A stretch of DNA of 64,000 nt from Muricea muricata (Eukaryota > Cnidaria > Anthozoa > Malacalcyonacea > Plexauridae), in contig OY979723.1 of the NCBI GenBank assembly GCA_963855995.1, positions 1,803,001 through 1,867,000 on the forward strand, read 5' to 3'. The position numbers and the translations under genes were made by a program. Positions 1 to 11,507 of the stretch are shown piece after piece. A model generated the notes under the pieces. That model was given only the letters and a program-made list of their open reading frames with translations, had not been told where the DNA came from and did no database searches. Position 1 is the first letter of the stretch, and every line of letters begins with the position of its first letter.

Positions 1-576
1 AGTGGCATTATTACGAAACTTATTTTTGTAAAACGTTCAATCCTACATGTTATTTTGTTTTGTTTTTAGAAATATCCAAATCCAAATGTTAGAGACGAAA
101 TTTCCAGGCGTTAAGGTATTGTTTCTTTAAAAAATATTGTCGACATTTACCATATTTTTACCTGTTTTTTGACTCGAAAATTGACTGCCAAACTCCTAGG
201 TATTCTATTTAATTATTTTGTTGAATGTATTTGATATCAATGTTATTTCAATCCAATTTTTTTCACTTAATTTGCTGTCTTCTCTTTTTCATTAACGAGA
301 AATATCTATTAAATCCTCTTTGATCCCTCAATAATAAGTATCTTGTTTTCTACTAACTTGCACATTACCACTACTTTCTATTACAATGTCGTGTCTTCTC
401 ATTCTTGTGGATTGTTGTTTTGTGGGTCTTGTCGTCCAGGATCGTTCATTCTTTTCTTTTCTTGTGCGTTTTTTTCACATCCCATCACCCTTTGCAATAG
501 TAGAAAGAATTAAATCATGAGATGATAGTTACGAGTAATTTATAAACTATAACATATTAAACAATTATAGGATGAG

Positions 577-688
577 GTTTTTGTGATATGCGGAATTATC
601 AATGTCGAGGTAAGAGTTATCAGCCGAGCCGAAGGCGAGTCAGATAACTCTTACCGAGAGATTGATAATTTTGCATATCACAAAAACC
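577..688. repeat. Foldback hairpin in the left arm
   Basis: The two halves (about 577-622 and 642-688) are imperfect reverse complements around a GC-richer loop of about 20 nt containing GCCGAGCCGAAGGCGAGTC. The mirror copy lies at about 12413-12523. The stem starts with TTTTTGTGATATGC. It is likely a non-autonomous foldback element; no target-site duplication was established. Confidence 0.7.
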
Positions 689-879
689 GAATCCGATAAT
701 TGCTTTATTATACATTTTAAGTCTTTTTCCTCGAGCAATTGACGCATTTCGCCCTCGGAAGAGCTTAAAAAGGAAGATGCCATAACATGAAACAGAAAAT
801 ATCGAAAAAATGTTGTTGCCATGCCAACCATTGATGCCAACGAATACCGCATACTGTAATAATCTGCACCGTAGGCTCA

Positions 880-932
880 ACATCCAGATAACTCAGTTAT
901 CTGCTAGCAGATAACTGAGTTATCTGCAGATT
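880..932. repeat. Short perfect palindrome, empty site of the right-arm MITE
   Basis: CAGATAACTCAGTTATCTG is followed by CTAGCAGATAACTGAG, making a compact dyad around GCTAGC. The mirrored position in the right arm (11951-12185) is split by a 225-bp insertion, so this arm preserves the uninterrupted target. CTGAG at 915-919 corresponds to the duplicated CTCAG on the other side. Confidence 0.75.
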
Positions 933-1657
933 GTGTGATAGTCGCATTTATCTGCATACAACTGATCAATCACAACGCATAAAACAACTGCAATGTATAA
1001 TAAAATAGTTTATTAATTAGGCCGGCCAAATTATTGTGTAAGCTGTTAATATGAAATTTTTTTATTAAAATGTCGAGAATCATTAGTAAATCGTGAACAA
1101 AACACAAAAGAAAATCATAGCCGTGAAGGAGTCTTTATTTTTCACACGCACACAACTTGCAGCTACCCTAATTTATGATTTTAAATCAAAATATCTCGAG
1201 AATTAAACAACACGTAAGGAATGTGTAAATTCTTAAAGCTCTTTCGAACAATAAAAATTAATATCTCGCACTAATCTCTCTCAAAAGCTCTCTCAAATTT
1301 ATTACCAATATCTCTTCAACTATTACTTTGCAGGTGAAATGTAACTTCTATCAAAACTAGCTTACTTCAAGTTGTTTGGGAATTAAGATTTTACGTGTCA
1401 ACGAGATCAAATATGAATCTAAGATGGCAGACAGCGCATTAAATTTCTATCTTTACGACCAACTCCCCAACGAAAGGCTTTAAATCGCTCGAAAGTCGAA
1501 TTTTGTTTTTTTATTGTTTAATGTAGTGAAAGATCCTGTGTGCTTTTTACAGCACTGCCAACACTAGCAACGTTAGTGCGAGATGTTAATTTTTATTAAA
1601 ACGAAAGCTGAACTGCTAAAGAAAATAGAAACGACAAGATAAAATCAAAAAACTTAC

Positions 1658-1747
1658 TTTCACTCTATCTTTGGATCTTCTTGGCTTCGGTTGTTCTCGT
1701 TTCATCATGCTGTTTATGGTTTCATCTGGTTGGCGCACTCTCTTCAT
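1658..1747 (-). other. Possible short coding exon (mirror of 10759-10848)
   Basis: On the minus strand an ATG at 1747 opens 30 codons of a basic, polar peptide (starting MKRVRQPDETINSMMKRE) that runs into GTAAGT, a strong splice-donor match, with the codon phase ending exactly at the donor. The 90 nt are identical in the right arm. The nearest acceptor-like AG is only about 40 nt downstream, which is short for an animal intron. I do not recognise the peptide. It could be a relic 5' exon or chance. Confidence 0.2.
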
Positions 1748-2749
1748 GGAACATCACGCCGGTCCAGTAGGTAACTAGCTCACTCGTGTCCAGTCAACCA
1801 ACATAAAATAAGGAGAAAATTAATGTTACAAAATATTTTAGAATATAGGACACTAAGCGTTAATTGAAATTGACTTTAACAAACCGTACATTGTGATAGT
1901 ATTTGCATCTTAACATCTGATGGAGACGGCTTGTGATTTACTTCTTATGTCGATGTGAATTCTTTCCCATCTTGTTGCGTCATTAGTTGATGGTTGTTGT
2001 ATTCACTTTTTACTTGGCATTCTTTGAAAAAAAAATTACGATGTTCAGAAAACTGTTTACAAGATAAGCAAAGAAAACTACGTTCACAAGCATTAGAGAG
2101 GACTAAGTAATTATAATAGGCGTGACAGGTCACAGAGGTTAGTCGACGAAGAAACTCATGGACAAATTCCCGGCATGATGATATTCCGATAGCAAGAAGT
2201 ACAGCAAGTGTAGAACGTGTACGTGTAAGCTTAAACTGTATGTATGCAACTCCAAGGAAAGCGCAACACAAAATGGCGGAATTTAAAGACATTTCTGGTG
2301 TCATTTCCAGTTCCCTAACTTTCGCGGACAAATATATTTATATATTTTTCTCAAATTTTTTTGAAGTAAATCTAGATGGATTTTGTGAATAAACAAATTG
2401 AAAAAAGTATTGCCCACGTTAGGAAACTAGAACGGGCGCCCAAGAATGCCCACAATTTCTCCAATCTGGATTATATTTATTGATTGCGCAAATGACTGAT
2501 AAAAAATAAGAGAGTAATAAAATACCAAATGGTTTCCTCTTCAAGATAGTGTCATACATGCGCGCGGCATTTCGGGATATTTGGGAAAACTCATGTTGAA
2601 GTTGAACCTAAGGCAACATGCCAAGTACATGGATGACGCTATCCTGCTCAGGAAACTATTTAGTAATTGTCTTACAAAATGATTACAGTGAAACACAAGT
2701 CAACGCCACGGCATTTAAATTTCTCGTGTAGGATTGTTTGATCCTGCAC

Positions 2750-2965
2750 AGTAATAGCCAAGTGGCGCAATCGTCAGAGCAAACGCCTATCACATGTGAG
2801 GTCGTGGGTTCAATCCTTACTTCAGACTCGTGACACCCATGTGAGGAGTTAGTCAGTCGTGGGTTTATCCCGGGTACTCCGGTTTGCGAATGTTGACTGG
2901 ATGGTTAAAATTGTAAAATATCAGTAATCACCGGAACACGGGTACTTAACTAAACTGCTGACGAT
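2750..2965 (+). mobile_element. tRNA-derived SINE
   Basis: Pol III internal promoter boxes are visible. The A box is TAGCCAAGTGG at 2755-2765, an exact fit to the TRGYNNARNGG pattern. The B box is GGTTCAATCC at 2807-2816, about 42 nt downstream. A T-arm-like stem (GTGGG/CTTAC with wobbles) encloses TTCAATC. The body continues through CCCGGGTACTCCGGTTT. The 3' end is set only approximately. The mirror copy in the other palindrome arm shows that the insertion predates the palindrome. Body fragments of the same family occur near 15985 and 58085. Confidence 0.75.
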
Positions 2966-3082
2966 GAGGCGGAACTCATAATGAATTAATGAAAATGTGT
3001 TTCACTGTAGTTATCATATAATGTAATTGCCAAGCTGAATGAATAATTCTCCAGTAACTACGTCATATGAATAATTTACAAT

Positions 3083-3370
3083 TATGAGAGTAGTGGGGGG
3101 GGGGGGCAGCATAAAGATTGAAGTAGTGTCAAGGAAGGGGTACTACCCTGACGGGTACTAGGCGAAGAAGTAGAGTAAACAGGAGGAAGAAAATTAAATT
3201 GGAGTAAATAAGGGGGATTGGGGTAAAGAAGGGGAGAAGCAGGATAAAGAAACCAGTGGAAGGGGGTGCTATCCTGGAAGGAGTACCCGGGAAAGAAGAG
3301 GGTGAACAGGAGGAAAAGTAGATTGGAGTACAGAAAGGGGAAATTAAACGGATCAGGAAATTCAGACTTG
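3083..3370 (+). repeat. Purine-rich low-complexity tract with a G run
   Basis: The tract begins with AGTAGTGGGGGG and contains two diverged direct copies of an approximately 120-nt segment (AGGAAGGGGTACTACC near 3132 and GAAGGAGTACCCGGG near 3277). The minus strand is open for 98 codons, but the peptide is Phe/Pro/Ser/Leu-rich low complexity and the same in the mirrored tract, so I do not call a gene. The G run differs in length between the arms. Confidence 0.6.
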
Positions 3371-4682
3371 CAATTCAAATGAAAGGCAGCTCATTGGTCA
3401 TGTAAACACTCGTTAAATCATGGTTCTCGCTTGCCTTTAGCTTGGAATCATCTTTGAATTTGAACTGAAAGTCTGAATTTGCATGTTTCTTGTATAGAGT
3501 GCAGTGTATCAGAACAGAAGAGGTTTTGAAGAAAAAGAAAGAAAGAATAAAAGTAAGTTAAAATTTGTAAAGAATAATGAAGAAACTATTGGTACAGCAC
3601 TTGATACATGATGATAATCATCATTATAAACTCTCTATTAATCCGGGGGGGGGGTATAATAGAGAATTTGCAATGATAGTAAGTATATTGTAATATTTGG
3701 GTTTTTACCACTAAATCCTCTTGAAAGTTCTTTTTGGCTGTGGCTTCTCTCATCACAGTTGTCTGTGCTTGTCTTGCAAAATCTCTGGAATATCTATAAC
3801 GTGAAGGTCAATATTTAAGATTAGAAAAATAGAAACCGTAAAATAGAAAGAAATTTAAATCGTGGCGAATACTTTTTACGGTCTTGCTGGCATGACAAAA
3901 AGAGAGTATAGATTTATAAGATCATGTTGATTTATCCTTTATCTGAACTATATTTAACTTAGATTTTAAAATAGATTTCACCCTGGTAAGCAGACCGAAT
4001 GGGTTTTCAAACAAGATAACATTTAATGACTAAAACGTGCACAGAATAGTTAGAGAATGCTTACATGTCGAATAAAAATCCAATACTTTTAATGTCCAAC
4101 TACACAATAGCGATTTTCGTTGCATTTCTAGACTGGAGAAGAAGACGACGCCATTTTGATTTTGATTTCTCCCGACAACGGCAGATTTGTCTTCGCAATT
4201 TTTTTCCATTTCTTCGTCGTTTTAGCTCCAATTTGCTCGTTGTGTTTCTTTCGTACCTTCCTCGCCATTTCCGTACAACCAATGGACATTTATACTCAAG
4301 ATTAAGACTGTATTGAGACTTTCAAAATGTTCGTCAGGAGACATAAAAATCGAAGCTTCTTCTTCGGGTTGCAGAAGCAAATGACGTCAGACGACCTTTG
4401 TCCGCCAGCAAATACCCGTATGTATAACATTCAATGATCTTTTTAGGAAGCTGAAAATCGGTTTTTATTGCGCGAACGAAGTGTTTTTGCCATTATTTCT
4501 TACTCAGGTCTTTCTTCTGCTGCTTTACTTCATGTTTACTTAGGTAACTTGCCAAAAGAAACGCCTGTAAGGGACAATTTTGCAATTTTTTTTATTTGGA
4601 TGCTGATGAACAAGGGAAGACTCGTTAAAGCTTTCATTGGCAAATATCTTTCCCTCCGTGGCCGAGAGGTAAAGACAACTGT

Positions 4683-5076
4683 CTTGACTTCGATTTTGGG
4701 TGGATCGAGGACCGGTCCAGTTCAACTGAGTTTGGTAAGAATTTAATTCTGATCGATGCTCGATCCACCCAAAACTGAAGTCAAAGCTGGGCGTGGAGTG
4801 CAGGAAAACACTAGGCAGTACCGCGAGGCCGAGGAGGCAAACGTTATTTTCCCAGCGTTGTTAACTAATATTTAAGCAAATTTCATTAACTTGACTGTTG
4901 GGGACAGACCTGTAGGGTTGGTGCATTGAAGACTTCTCGTCGTTATTTCCCTTCGTTCAAGAAGACAAGTTGTCTTCATCGAGAAATAACGACGAAAAGA
5001 CTTCAAGACACCACTAAACCACTACACTTTAAAGCTACAGTGTAGTGGTTTAGCTAGCTAAACCACTACACTGTGC
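4683..5076. repeat. Cluster of three nested hairpins (left arm)
   Basis: There are three dyads in a row. First, TTCGATTTTGGGTGGATCGA near 4688 pairs with TCGATCCACCCAAAACTGAA near 4766. Second, GAAGACTTCTCGTCGTTATT near 4927 pairs with AATAACGACGAAAAGACTTC near 4985. Third, CACTAAACCACTACAC near 5010 and an inner dyad around TTTAGCTAGCTAAA run to 5076. All are mirrored at about 7430-7820. They look like stacked foldback elements; I saw no coding signal. Confidence 0.75.
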
Positions 5077-5360
5077 CAATAATATATGGCTGACTTCTTC
5101 CTAACGCTTACGGTACGACCATGGATGCGCAAAGATGCGCAAACACATTAAAGCCTTGAAAGCAAGTGTTTTCTTTTAGGAAAGAATCAAGGACGACAAC
5201 GCTTACTAAATCAAAGCCGTCTAGTCATGTTTTAAGTACTTCAGCTGTTTAACGATCTTTTACCAGATCTTTGCAAGAGGAAAAGTAAAATTTTGCATCA
5301 TTATTATTAACTTTCCGTCAGTCGTTTCTTTCTTGATCGAGCATTATATGCCATTGTGTT

Positions 5361-5419
5361 CAGTGTCCTTGATATAGGAGCCATATACTTATGGCCTTGG
5401 GTTTAATTCCCAAACACTG
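5361..5419 (+). ncRNA. 59-nt tRNA-like cloverleaf, left-arm copy
   Basis: Four nested stems can be drawn. The outer stem is CAGTGT/ACACTG. A D-arm-like stem is TCCT/AGGA. An anticodon-arm-like stem is GCCAT/ATGGC with loop ATACTT. A T-arm-like stem is TTGGG/CCCAA with the seven-base loop TTTAATT. Flanking TGCCAT (5349-5354) and ATGGCA (5421-5426) can extend the outer stem. At 59 nt it is shorter than a standard tRNA of about 73 nt, lacks CCA and has a reduced acceptor stem. It is best read as a tRNA-derived relic or part of a SINE-like repeat. Expression is unknown. Confidence 0.45.
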
Positions 5420-5950
5420 AATGGCAGTGTTTTGCTCTTCCAATGAGATAACAAGATGGCACTGTAGAACGCGTGGTTTTATATAAGCTACGAGCGTCAA
5501 GATATCCTTGATAGGTAACTATTGATCCTACAATGGCACTTATGTTCACTGCCAATAGGAACGTTTTCAACTCACAGCTTGTACATAATGGCTTTTATAG
5601 GTTGTGTCACAAGGAAACTGCAGTTCGGTCGTAAAATCAACTTGTTTTCAAGGTTGCCGGGTTTTAAACATTACTGACACTGTTAATGTTGTAGCTCGGA
5701 ATTGTAAAACAACGGCGGCAATGCAGTTTTCTTGTGCCATAACCATATAAGCTACGACCGCCAAGCTTTATCCTTGATAGGAAAGAATTGATCCCACCAA
5801 CGACATTTGTATTCTCTACCGATAGGAACGTTTGAGACTTACAGCTTGTACATAACGCATTTTATCGGTGAGTCGTAAAACCAACCTGTTACTGCTCAGC
5901 AAACTACCATTTCCCTCGATCAACGATGGTCGATGAAGCTTGGCGCTCGA

Positions 5951-6524
5951 GTTGTTCAGCTAAGTTAAACGATCTTTTATGGCGAGGTCTTTTCAAGAAG
6001 GCATGAAGCATAGATGCGCAAACACTGTACAGCCTGTAAAGAATATGTCTTCTTTCGGGAAAGAGTCAAAGACGATAACGCTTATTAAATCAAAACTGTG
6101 TAGGCATGTTTTAAGTTGCTCAGCTATGTTTAACGATCTTTTATGACCAGGCCTTTGCAAGAAGGAAAGTCGAAGTTTGCATATACTATTGACTTTCCGT
6201 CGGTCGTTTCTTTCTTGATCGAGCTTTATATGTCATTGTGTTCAGTGTCCTTGATATAGGAGTCATGTATTTATGGCCTTGGGTTTGATTCCCAAACACT
6301 GCATGGCAGTCTTCAGCTCTTTCAAGTAATAAGATAACTTTGGAACAAGATGGCAATGCGTTATTTACTATATGCCTGGTCATGCTGTAAATAATCATGT
6401 AGTATATTCTACAAACCTTAACTCAGAACGTTGGCTGTCAGTTTCTATTCGTGGTTGCTTTGAAACATTGCAGATACTGCTAACCTGGCTATAACCTGTA
6501 AAATGCTTGGTTTTACACAACCTA
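5951..6524. repeat. Palindrome spacer, a diverged direct copy of the inner arm
   Basis: The 575 bp between the arms is not self-complementary. From about 5995 to 6345 it is a diverged direct repeat of about 5110-5460 in the left arm, with shared order: the ATGCGCAAACAC stretch, the GTTTAACGATCTTTTA stretch, a tRNA-like cloverleaf, then the CAAACACTG and GGCAGT stretches. A second, shorter direct repeat lies within the arm (about 5481-5610 and 5745-5870). The centre of the palindrome is therefore built from several generations of duplication. No gene is seen. Confidence 0.8.
6243..6301 (+). ncRNA. 59-nt tRNA-like cloverleaf, spacer copy
   Basis: This is a diverged direct copy of 5361-5419. 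Substitutions keep the stems: the anticodon-like stem is GTCAT/ATGGC, using a G-U wobble. The loops change (GTATTT and TTTGATT). GGTTTGATTCC fits a B box with one mismatch. The same four stems form, so the fold has been kept while the flanks drifted, although the sample is small. Confidence 0.45.
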
Positions 6525-7080
6525 CGAGCGCCAAGCTTCATCGACTATCGTTGATCGAGGGAACTGGTAGTTTGCTGAGCAGTAACAGGTTGGTTTTACG
6601 ACTCACCGATAAAATGCGTTATGTACAAGCTGTAAGTCTCAAACGTTCCTATCGGTAGAGAATACAAATGTCGTTGGTGGGATCAATTGTTTCCTATCAA
6701 GGATAAAGCTTGGCGGTCGTAGCTTATATAAATGATAAAACCACCCATTTTACAGGTTATGGCACAAGAAAACTGCATTGCCGCCGTTGTTTTACAATTC
6801 CGAGCTACAACATTAACAGTGTCAGTAATGTTTAAAACCCGGCAACCTTGAAAACAAGTTGATTTTACGACCGAACTGCAGTTTCCTTGTGGCACAACCT
6901 ATAAAATCCATTATGTACAAGCTGTGAGTTGGAAACGTTCCTATTGGCAGTGAACATAAGTGTCCATTGTAGGATCAATAGTTACCTATCAAGGATATCT
7001 TGACGCTCGTAGCTTATATAAAACCACGCGTTCTACAGTGCCATCTTGTTATCTCATTGGAAGAGCAAAACACTGCCATT

Positions 7081-7139
7081 CAGTGTTTGGGAATTAAACC
7101 CAAGGCCATAAGTATATGGCTCCTATATCAAGGACACTG
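7081..7139 (-). ncRNA. 59-nt tRNA-like cloverleaf, right-arm copy
   Basis: This is the mirror of 5361-5419, apparently identical over all 59 nt. It was copied with the palindrome arm. Confidence 0.45.
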
Positions 7140-7429
7140 AACACAATGGCATATAATGCTCGATCAAGAAAGAAACGACTGACGGAAAGTTAATAATAAT
7201 GATGCAAAATTTTACTTTTCCTCTTGCAAAGATCTGGTAAAAGATCGTTAAACATAGCTGAAGTACTTAAAACATGACTAGACGGCTTTGATTTAGTAAG
7301 CGTTGTCGTCCTTGATTCTTTCCTAAAAGAAAACACTTGCTTTCAAGGCTTTAATGTGTTTGCGCATCTTTGCGCATCCATGGTCGTACCGTAAGCGTTA
7401 GGAAGAAGTCAGCCATATATTATTGGCAC

Positions 7430-7820
7430 AGTGTAGTGGTTTAGCTAGCTAAACCACTACACTGTAGCTTTAAAGTGTAGTGGTTTAGTGGTGTCTTGAA
7501 GTCTTTTCGTCGTTATTTCTCGATGAAGACAACTTGTCTTCTTGAACGAAGGGAAATAACGACGAGAAGTCTTCAATGCACCAACCCTACAGGTCTGTCC
7601 CCAACAGTCAAGTTAATGAAATTTGCTTAAATATTAGTTAACAACACTAGGAAAATAACGTTTGCCTCCTTGGCCTCGCGGTACTGCCTAGTGTTTTCCT
7701 GCACTCCACGCCCAGCTTTGAATTCAGTTTTGGGTGGATCGAGCACCGATCAGAATTAAATTCTTACCAAACTCAGTTGAACTGGACCGGTCCTCGATCC
7801 ACCCAAAATCGAAGTCAAGA
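7430..7820. repeat. Cluster of three nested hairpins (right arm)
   Basis: This is the mirror of the hairpin cluster at 4683-5076, with only a few base differences. The GCTAGC-centred dyad lies near 7440-7462. Confidence 0.75.
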
Positions 7821-9129
7821 CAGTTGTCTTTACCTCTCGGCCACGGAGGGAAAGATATTTGCCAATGAAAGCTCTAACGAGTCTTCTCTTCTTCATCAGC
7901 ATCGAAATAAAAAAAAATGCAAAATTGTCCCTTACAGGCGTTTCTTTTGGCAAGTTACCTAACTAAACTGGAAGTAAAGTAGTAGAACAAAGACCTGAGT
8001 AAGAAATAATGGCAAAAACATTTCGTTCGCGCAATAAAAACTGATTTTCAGCTTCCTAAAAAGATCATTGAATGTTATACATACGGGTATTTGCTGGCGG
8101 ACAAAGGTCGTCTGACGTCATTTGCTTCTGCAACCCGAAGAAGAAGCTTCGATTTTTATGTCTCCTGACGAACATTTTGAAAGTCTCAATACAGTCTTAA
8201 TCTTGAGTATAAATGTCCATTGATTGTACGGAAATGGCGAGGAAGGTACGAAAGAAACACAACGAGCAAATTGGAGCTAAAACGACGAAGAAATGGAAAA
8301 AAATTGCGAAGACAAATCTGCCGTTGTCGGGAGAAATCAAAATCAAAATGGCGTCGTCTTCTTCTCCAGTCTAGAAATGCAACGAAAATCGCTATTGTGT
8401 AGTTGGACATTAAAAGTATTGGATTTTTATTCGACATGTAAGCATTCTCTAACTATTCTGTGCACGTTTTAGTCATTAAATGTTATCTTGTTTGAAAACC
8501 CATTCGGTCTGCTTACCAGGGTGAAATCTATTTTAAAATCTAAGTTAAATATAGTTCAGATAAAGGATAAATCAACATGATCTTATAAATCTATACTCTC
8601 TTTTTGTCATGCCAGCAAGACCGTAAAAAGTATTCGCCACGATTTAAATTTCTTTCTATTTTACGGTTTCTATTTTTCTAATCTTAAATATTGACCTTCA
8701 CGTTATAGATATTCCAGAGATTTTGCAAGACAAGCACAGACAACTGTGATGAGAGAAGCCACAGCCAAAAAGAACTTTCAAGAGGATTTAGTGGTAAAAA
8801 CCCAAATATTACAATATACTTACTATCATTGCAAATTCTCTATTATACCCCCCCCCCCCCGGATTAATAGAGAGTTTATAATGATGATTATCATCATGTA
8901 TCAAGTGCTGTACCAATAGTTTCTTCATTATTCTTTACAAATTTTAACTTACTTTTATTCTTTCTTTCTTTTTCTTCAAAACCTCTTCTGTTCTGATACA
9001 CTGCACTCTATACAAGAAACATGCAAATTCAGACTTTCAGTTCAAATTCAAAGATGATTCCAAGCTAAAGGCAAGCGAGAACCATGATTTAACGAGTGTT
9101 TACATGACCAATGAGCTGCCTTTCATTTG

Positions 9130-9420
9130 AATTGCAAGTCTGAATTTCCTGATCCGTTTAATTTCCCCTTTCTTTTCTCCAATCTACTTTTCCTCCTGTT
9201 CACCCTCTTCTTTCCCGGGTACTCCTTCCAGGATAGCACCCCCTTCCACTGGTTTCTTTATCCTGCTTCTCCCCTTCTTTACCCCAATCCCCCTTATTTA
9301 CTCCAATTTAATTTTCTTCCTCCTGTTTACTCTACTTCTTCGCCTAGTACCCGTCAGGGTAGTACCCCTTCCTTGACACTACTTCAATCTTTATGCTGCC
9401 CCCCCCCCCCCCACTACTCT
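9130..9420 (-). repeat. Pyrimidine-rich mirror of the 3083-3370 tract
   Basis: This is the reverse complement of 3083-3370, with a C run of about a dozen bases near 9400-9413. The open frame (105 codons on the plus strand) is compositional, not coding. Confidence 0.6.
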
Positions 9421-9554
9421 CATAATTGTAAGTTATTCATATGACGTAGTTACTGGAGAATTATTCATTCAGCTTGGCAATTACATTATATGATAACTAC
9501 AGTGAAACACATTTTCATTAATTCATTATGAGTTCCGCCTCATCGTCAGCAGTT

Positions 9555-9757
9555 TAGTTAAGTACCCGTGTTCCGGTGATTACTGATATTTTACAATTTT
9601 AACCATCCAGTCAACATTCGCAAACCGGAGTACCCGGAATAAACCCACGACTGACTAACTCCTCACATGGGTGTCACGAGTCTGAAGTAAGGATTGAACC
9701 CACGACCTCACATGTGATAGGCGTTTGCTCTGACGATTGCGCCACTTGGCTATTACT
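9555..9757 (-). mobile_element. tRNA-derived SINE, mirror copy
   Basis: This is the reverse complement of the SINE at 2750-2965, with the A box at 9742-9752 and the B box at 9691-9700 on the minus strand. Both boxes are intact. It was copied with the arm and is not an independent insertion. Confidence 0.75.
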
Positions 9758-10758
9758 GTGCAGGATCAAACAATCCTACACGAGAAATTTAAATGCCGTG
9801 GCGTTGACTTGTGTTTCACTGTCATCATTTTGTAAGACAATTACTAAATAGTTTCCTGAGCAGGATAGCGTCATCCATGTACTTGGCATGTTGCCTTAGG
9901 TTCAACTTCAACACGAGTTTTCCCAAATATCCCGAAATGCCGCGCGCATGTATGACACTATCTTGAAGAGGAAACCATTTGGTATTTTATTACTCTCTTA
10001 TTTTTTATCAGTCATTTGCGCAATCAATAAATATAATCCAGATTGGAGAAATTGTGGGCATTCTTGGGCGCCCGTTCTAGTTTCCTAACGTGGGCAATAC
10101 TTTTTTTAATTTGTTTATTCACAAAATCCATCTAGATTTACTTCAAAAAAATTTGAGAAAAATATATAAATATATTTGTCCGCGAAAGTTAGGGAACTGG
10201 AAATGACACCAGAAATGTCTTTAAATTCCGCCATTTTGTGTTGCGCTTTTCTTGGAGTTGCATACATACAGTTTAAGCTCACACGTACACGTTCTACACT
10301 TGCTGTATTTCTTGCTATCGGGGTATCATCATGCCGGGAATTTGTCCATGAGTTTCTTCGTCGACTAACCTCTGTGACCTGTCACGCCTATTATAATTAC
10401 TTAGTCCTCTCTAATGCTTGTGAACGTAGTTTTCTTTGCTTATCTTGTAAACAGTTTTCTGAACATCGTAATTTTTTTTTCAAAGAATGCCAAGTAAAAA
10501 GTGAATACAACAACCATCAACTAATGATGCAACAAGATGGGAAAGAATTCATATCGACATAAGAAGTAAATCACAAGCCGTCTCCATCAGATGTTAAGAT
10601 GCAAATACTATCACAATGTACGGTTTGTTAAAGTCAATTCAATTAAAGCTTAGTGTCCTATATTCTAAAATATTTTGTAACATTAATTTTCTCCTTATTT
10701 TATGTTGGTTGACTGGACACGAGTGAGCTAGTTACCAACTGGACCGCCTTGATGCTCC

Positions 10759-10848
10759 ATGAAGAGAGTGCGCCAACCAGATGAAACCATAAACAGCATG
10801 ATGAAACGAGAACAACCGAAGCCAAGAAGATCCAAAGATAGAGTGAAA
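10759..10848 (+). other. Possible short coding exon with splice donor
   Basis: An ATG at 10759 opens 30 codons ending in GTG AAA directly before GTAAGT (10849). The peptide is basic and not recognised. A polypyrimidine-like stretch and TAG at 10881-10889 would give a 41-nt intron, then ten more codons to a TAA that overlaps AATAAA. The intron is suspiciously short. It is the mirror of 1658-1747. It could be a decayed first exon carried by the palindrome. Confidence 0.2.
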
Positions 10849-11507
10849 GTAAGTTTTTTTATTTTATCTTGTCGTTTCCATTTTTTTAGCAGTTCAGCTT
10901 TTGTTTCAATAAAAATTAACATCTCGCACTAACGTTGCTAGTGTCGGTAGTACTGTAAAAAGCACACAGGATCTTTCACTACCTGAAACAATAAAAAAAA
11001 ACAAAATTCGACTTTCGAGCGAATTAAAGCCTTTCGTTGGGGAGTTGGTCGTAAAGATAGAAATTTAATGCGCTGTCTGCCATCTTAGATTCATATTTGA
11101 TCTCGTTGACACGTAAAATCTTGATTCCCAAACAGCTTGAAGTAAGCTAGTTTTGATATAAGTTACATTTCACGTGCACAGTAATTCTCAAAGAGATATC
11201 GGCAATAAATTTGAGAGAGCTTTTGAGAGAGATTAGTGCGAGATATTAATTTTTATTGTTCGAAAGAGCTTTAAGAATTTACACATTCCTTACGTGTTGT
11301 TTAATTCTCGAGATATTTTAATCTAAATTCATAAATTAGGGTAGCTGCAAGTTGTGTGCGTGTGAGAAATAAAGACTCCTTCACGGCTATGATTTTCTTT
11401 TGTGTTTTGCTCACGATTTATTAATGATTCTCGAGATTTTAATAAAAAAATTTCATATTAACAGCTTACACAATAATTTGGCCGGCCTAATTAATACTAT
11501 TTTATAA

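Larger units (their letters stand above)
1..5950 (+). repeat. Left arm of a 13.2-kb imperfect palindrome
   Basis: This arm matches the reverse complement of about 6525-13237 almost base for base. Position 1 pairs with 13237, and paired coordinates sum to 13238 at the outer end, 13100 near 640-883, about 12507 near 2000-3400, 12502 near 4065-4746 and 12474 near 5881. The steps in the sum fall at insertions in the right arm. The arm may continue left of the window. It carries a hairpin (577-688), a tRNA-derived SINE (2750-2965), a purine-rich tract with a G run (3083-3370) and a cluster of hairpins (4683-5076). The 688-2749 stretch shows no gene except a doubtful short exon at 1658-1747; 3371-4682 shows nothing beyond short uninformative open frames. 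Confidence 0.95.

Noticed and set aside
1945-2331. 128-codon frame kept in both palindrome arms (also 10176-10562)
   Set aside because: The frame begins at TTG. Four of 128 residues differ between arms, as expected from drift, and no domain is recognised.
3082-3378. Proline/phenylalanine-rich frame of about 100 codons in both arms
   Set aside because: It comes from a low-complexity purine/pyrimidine tract with a length-variable G run.
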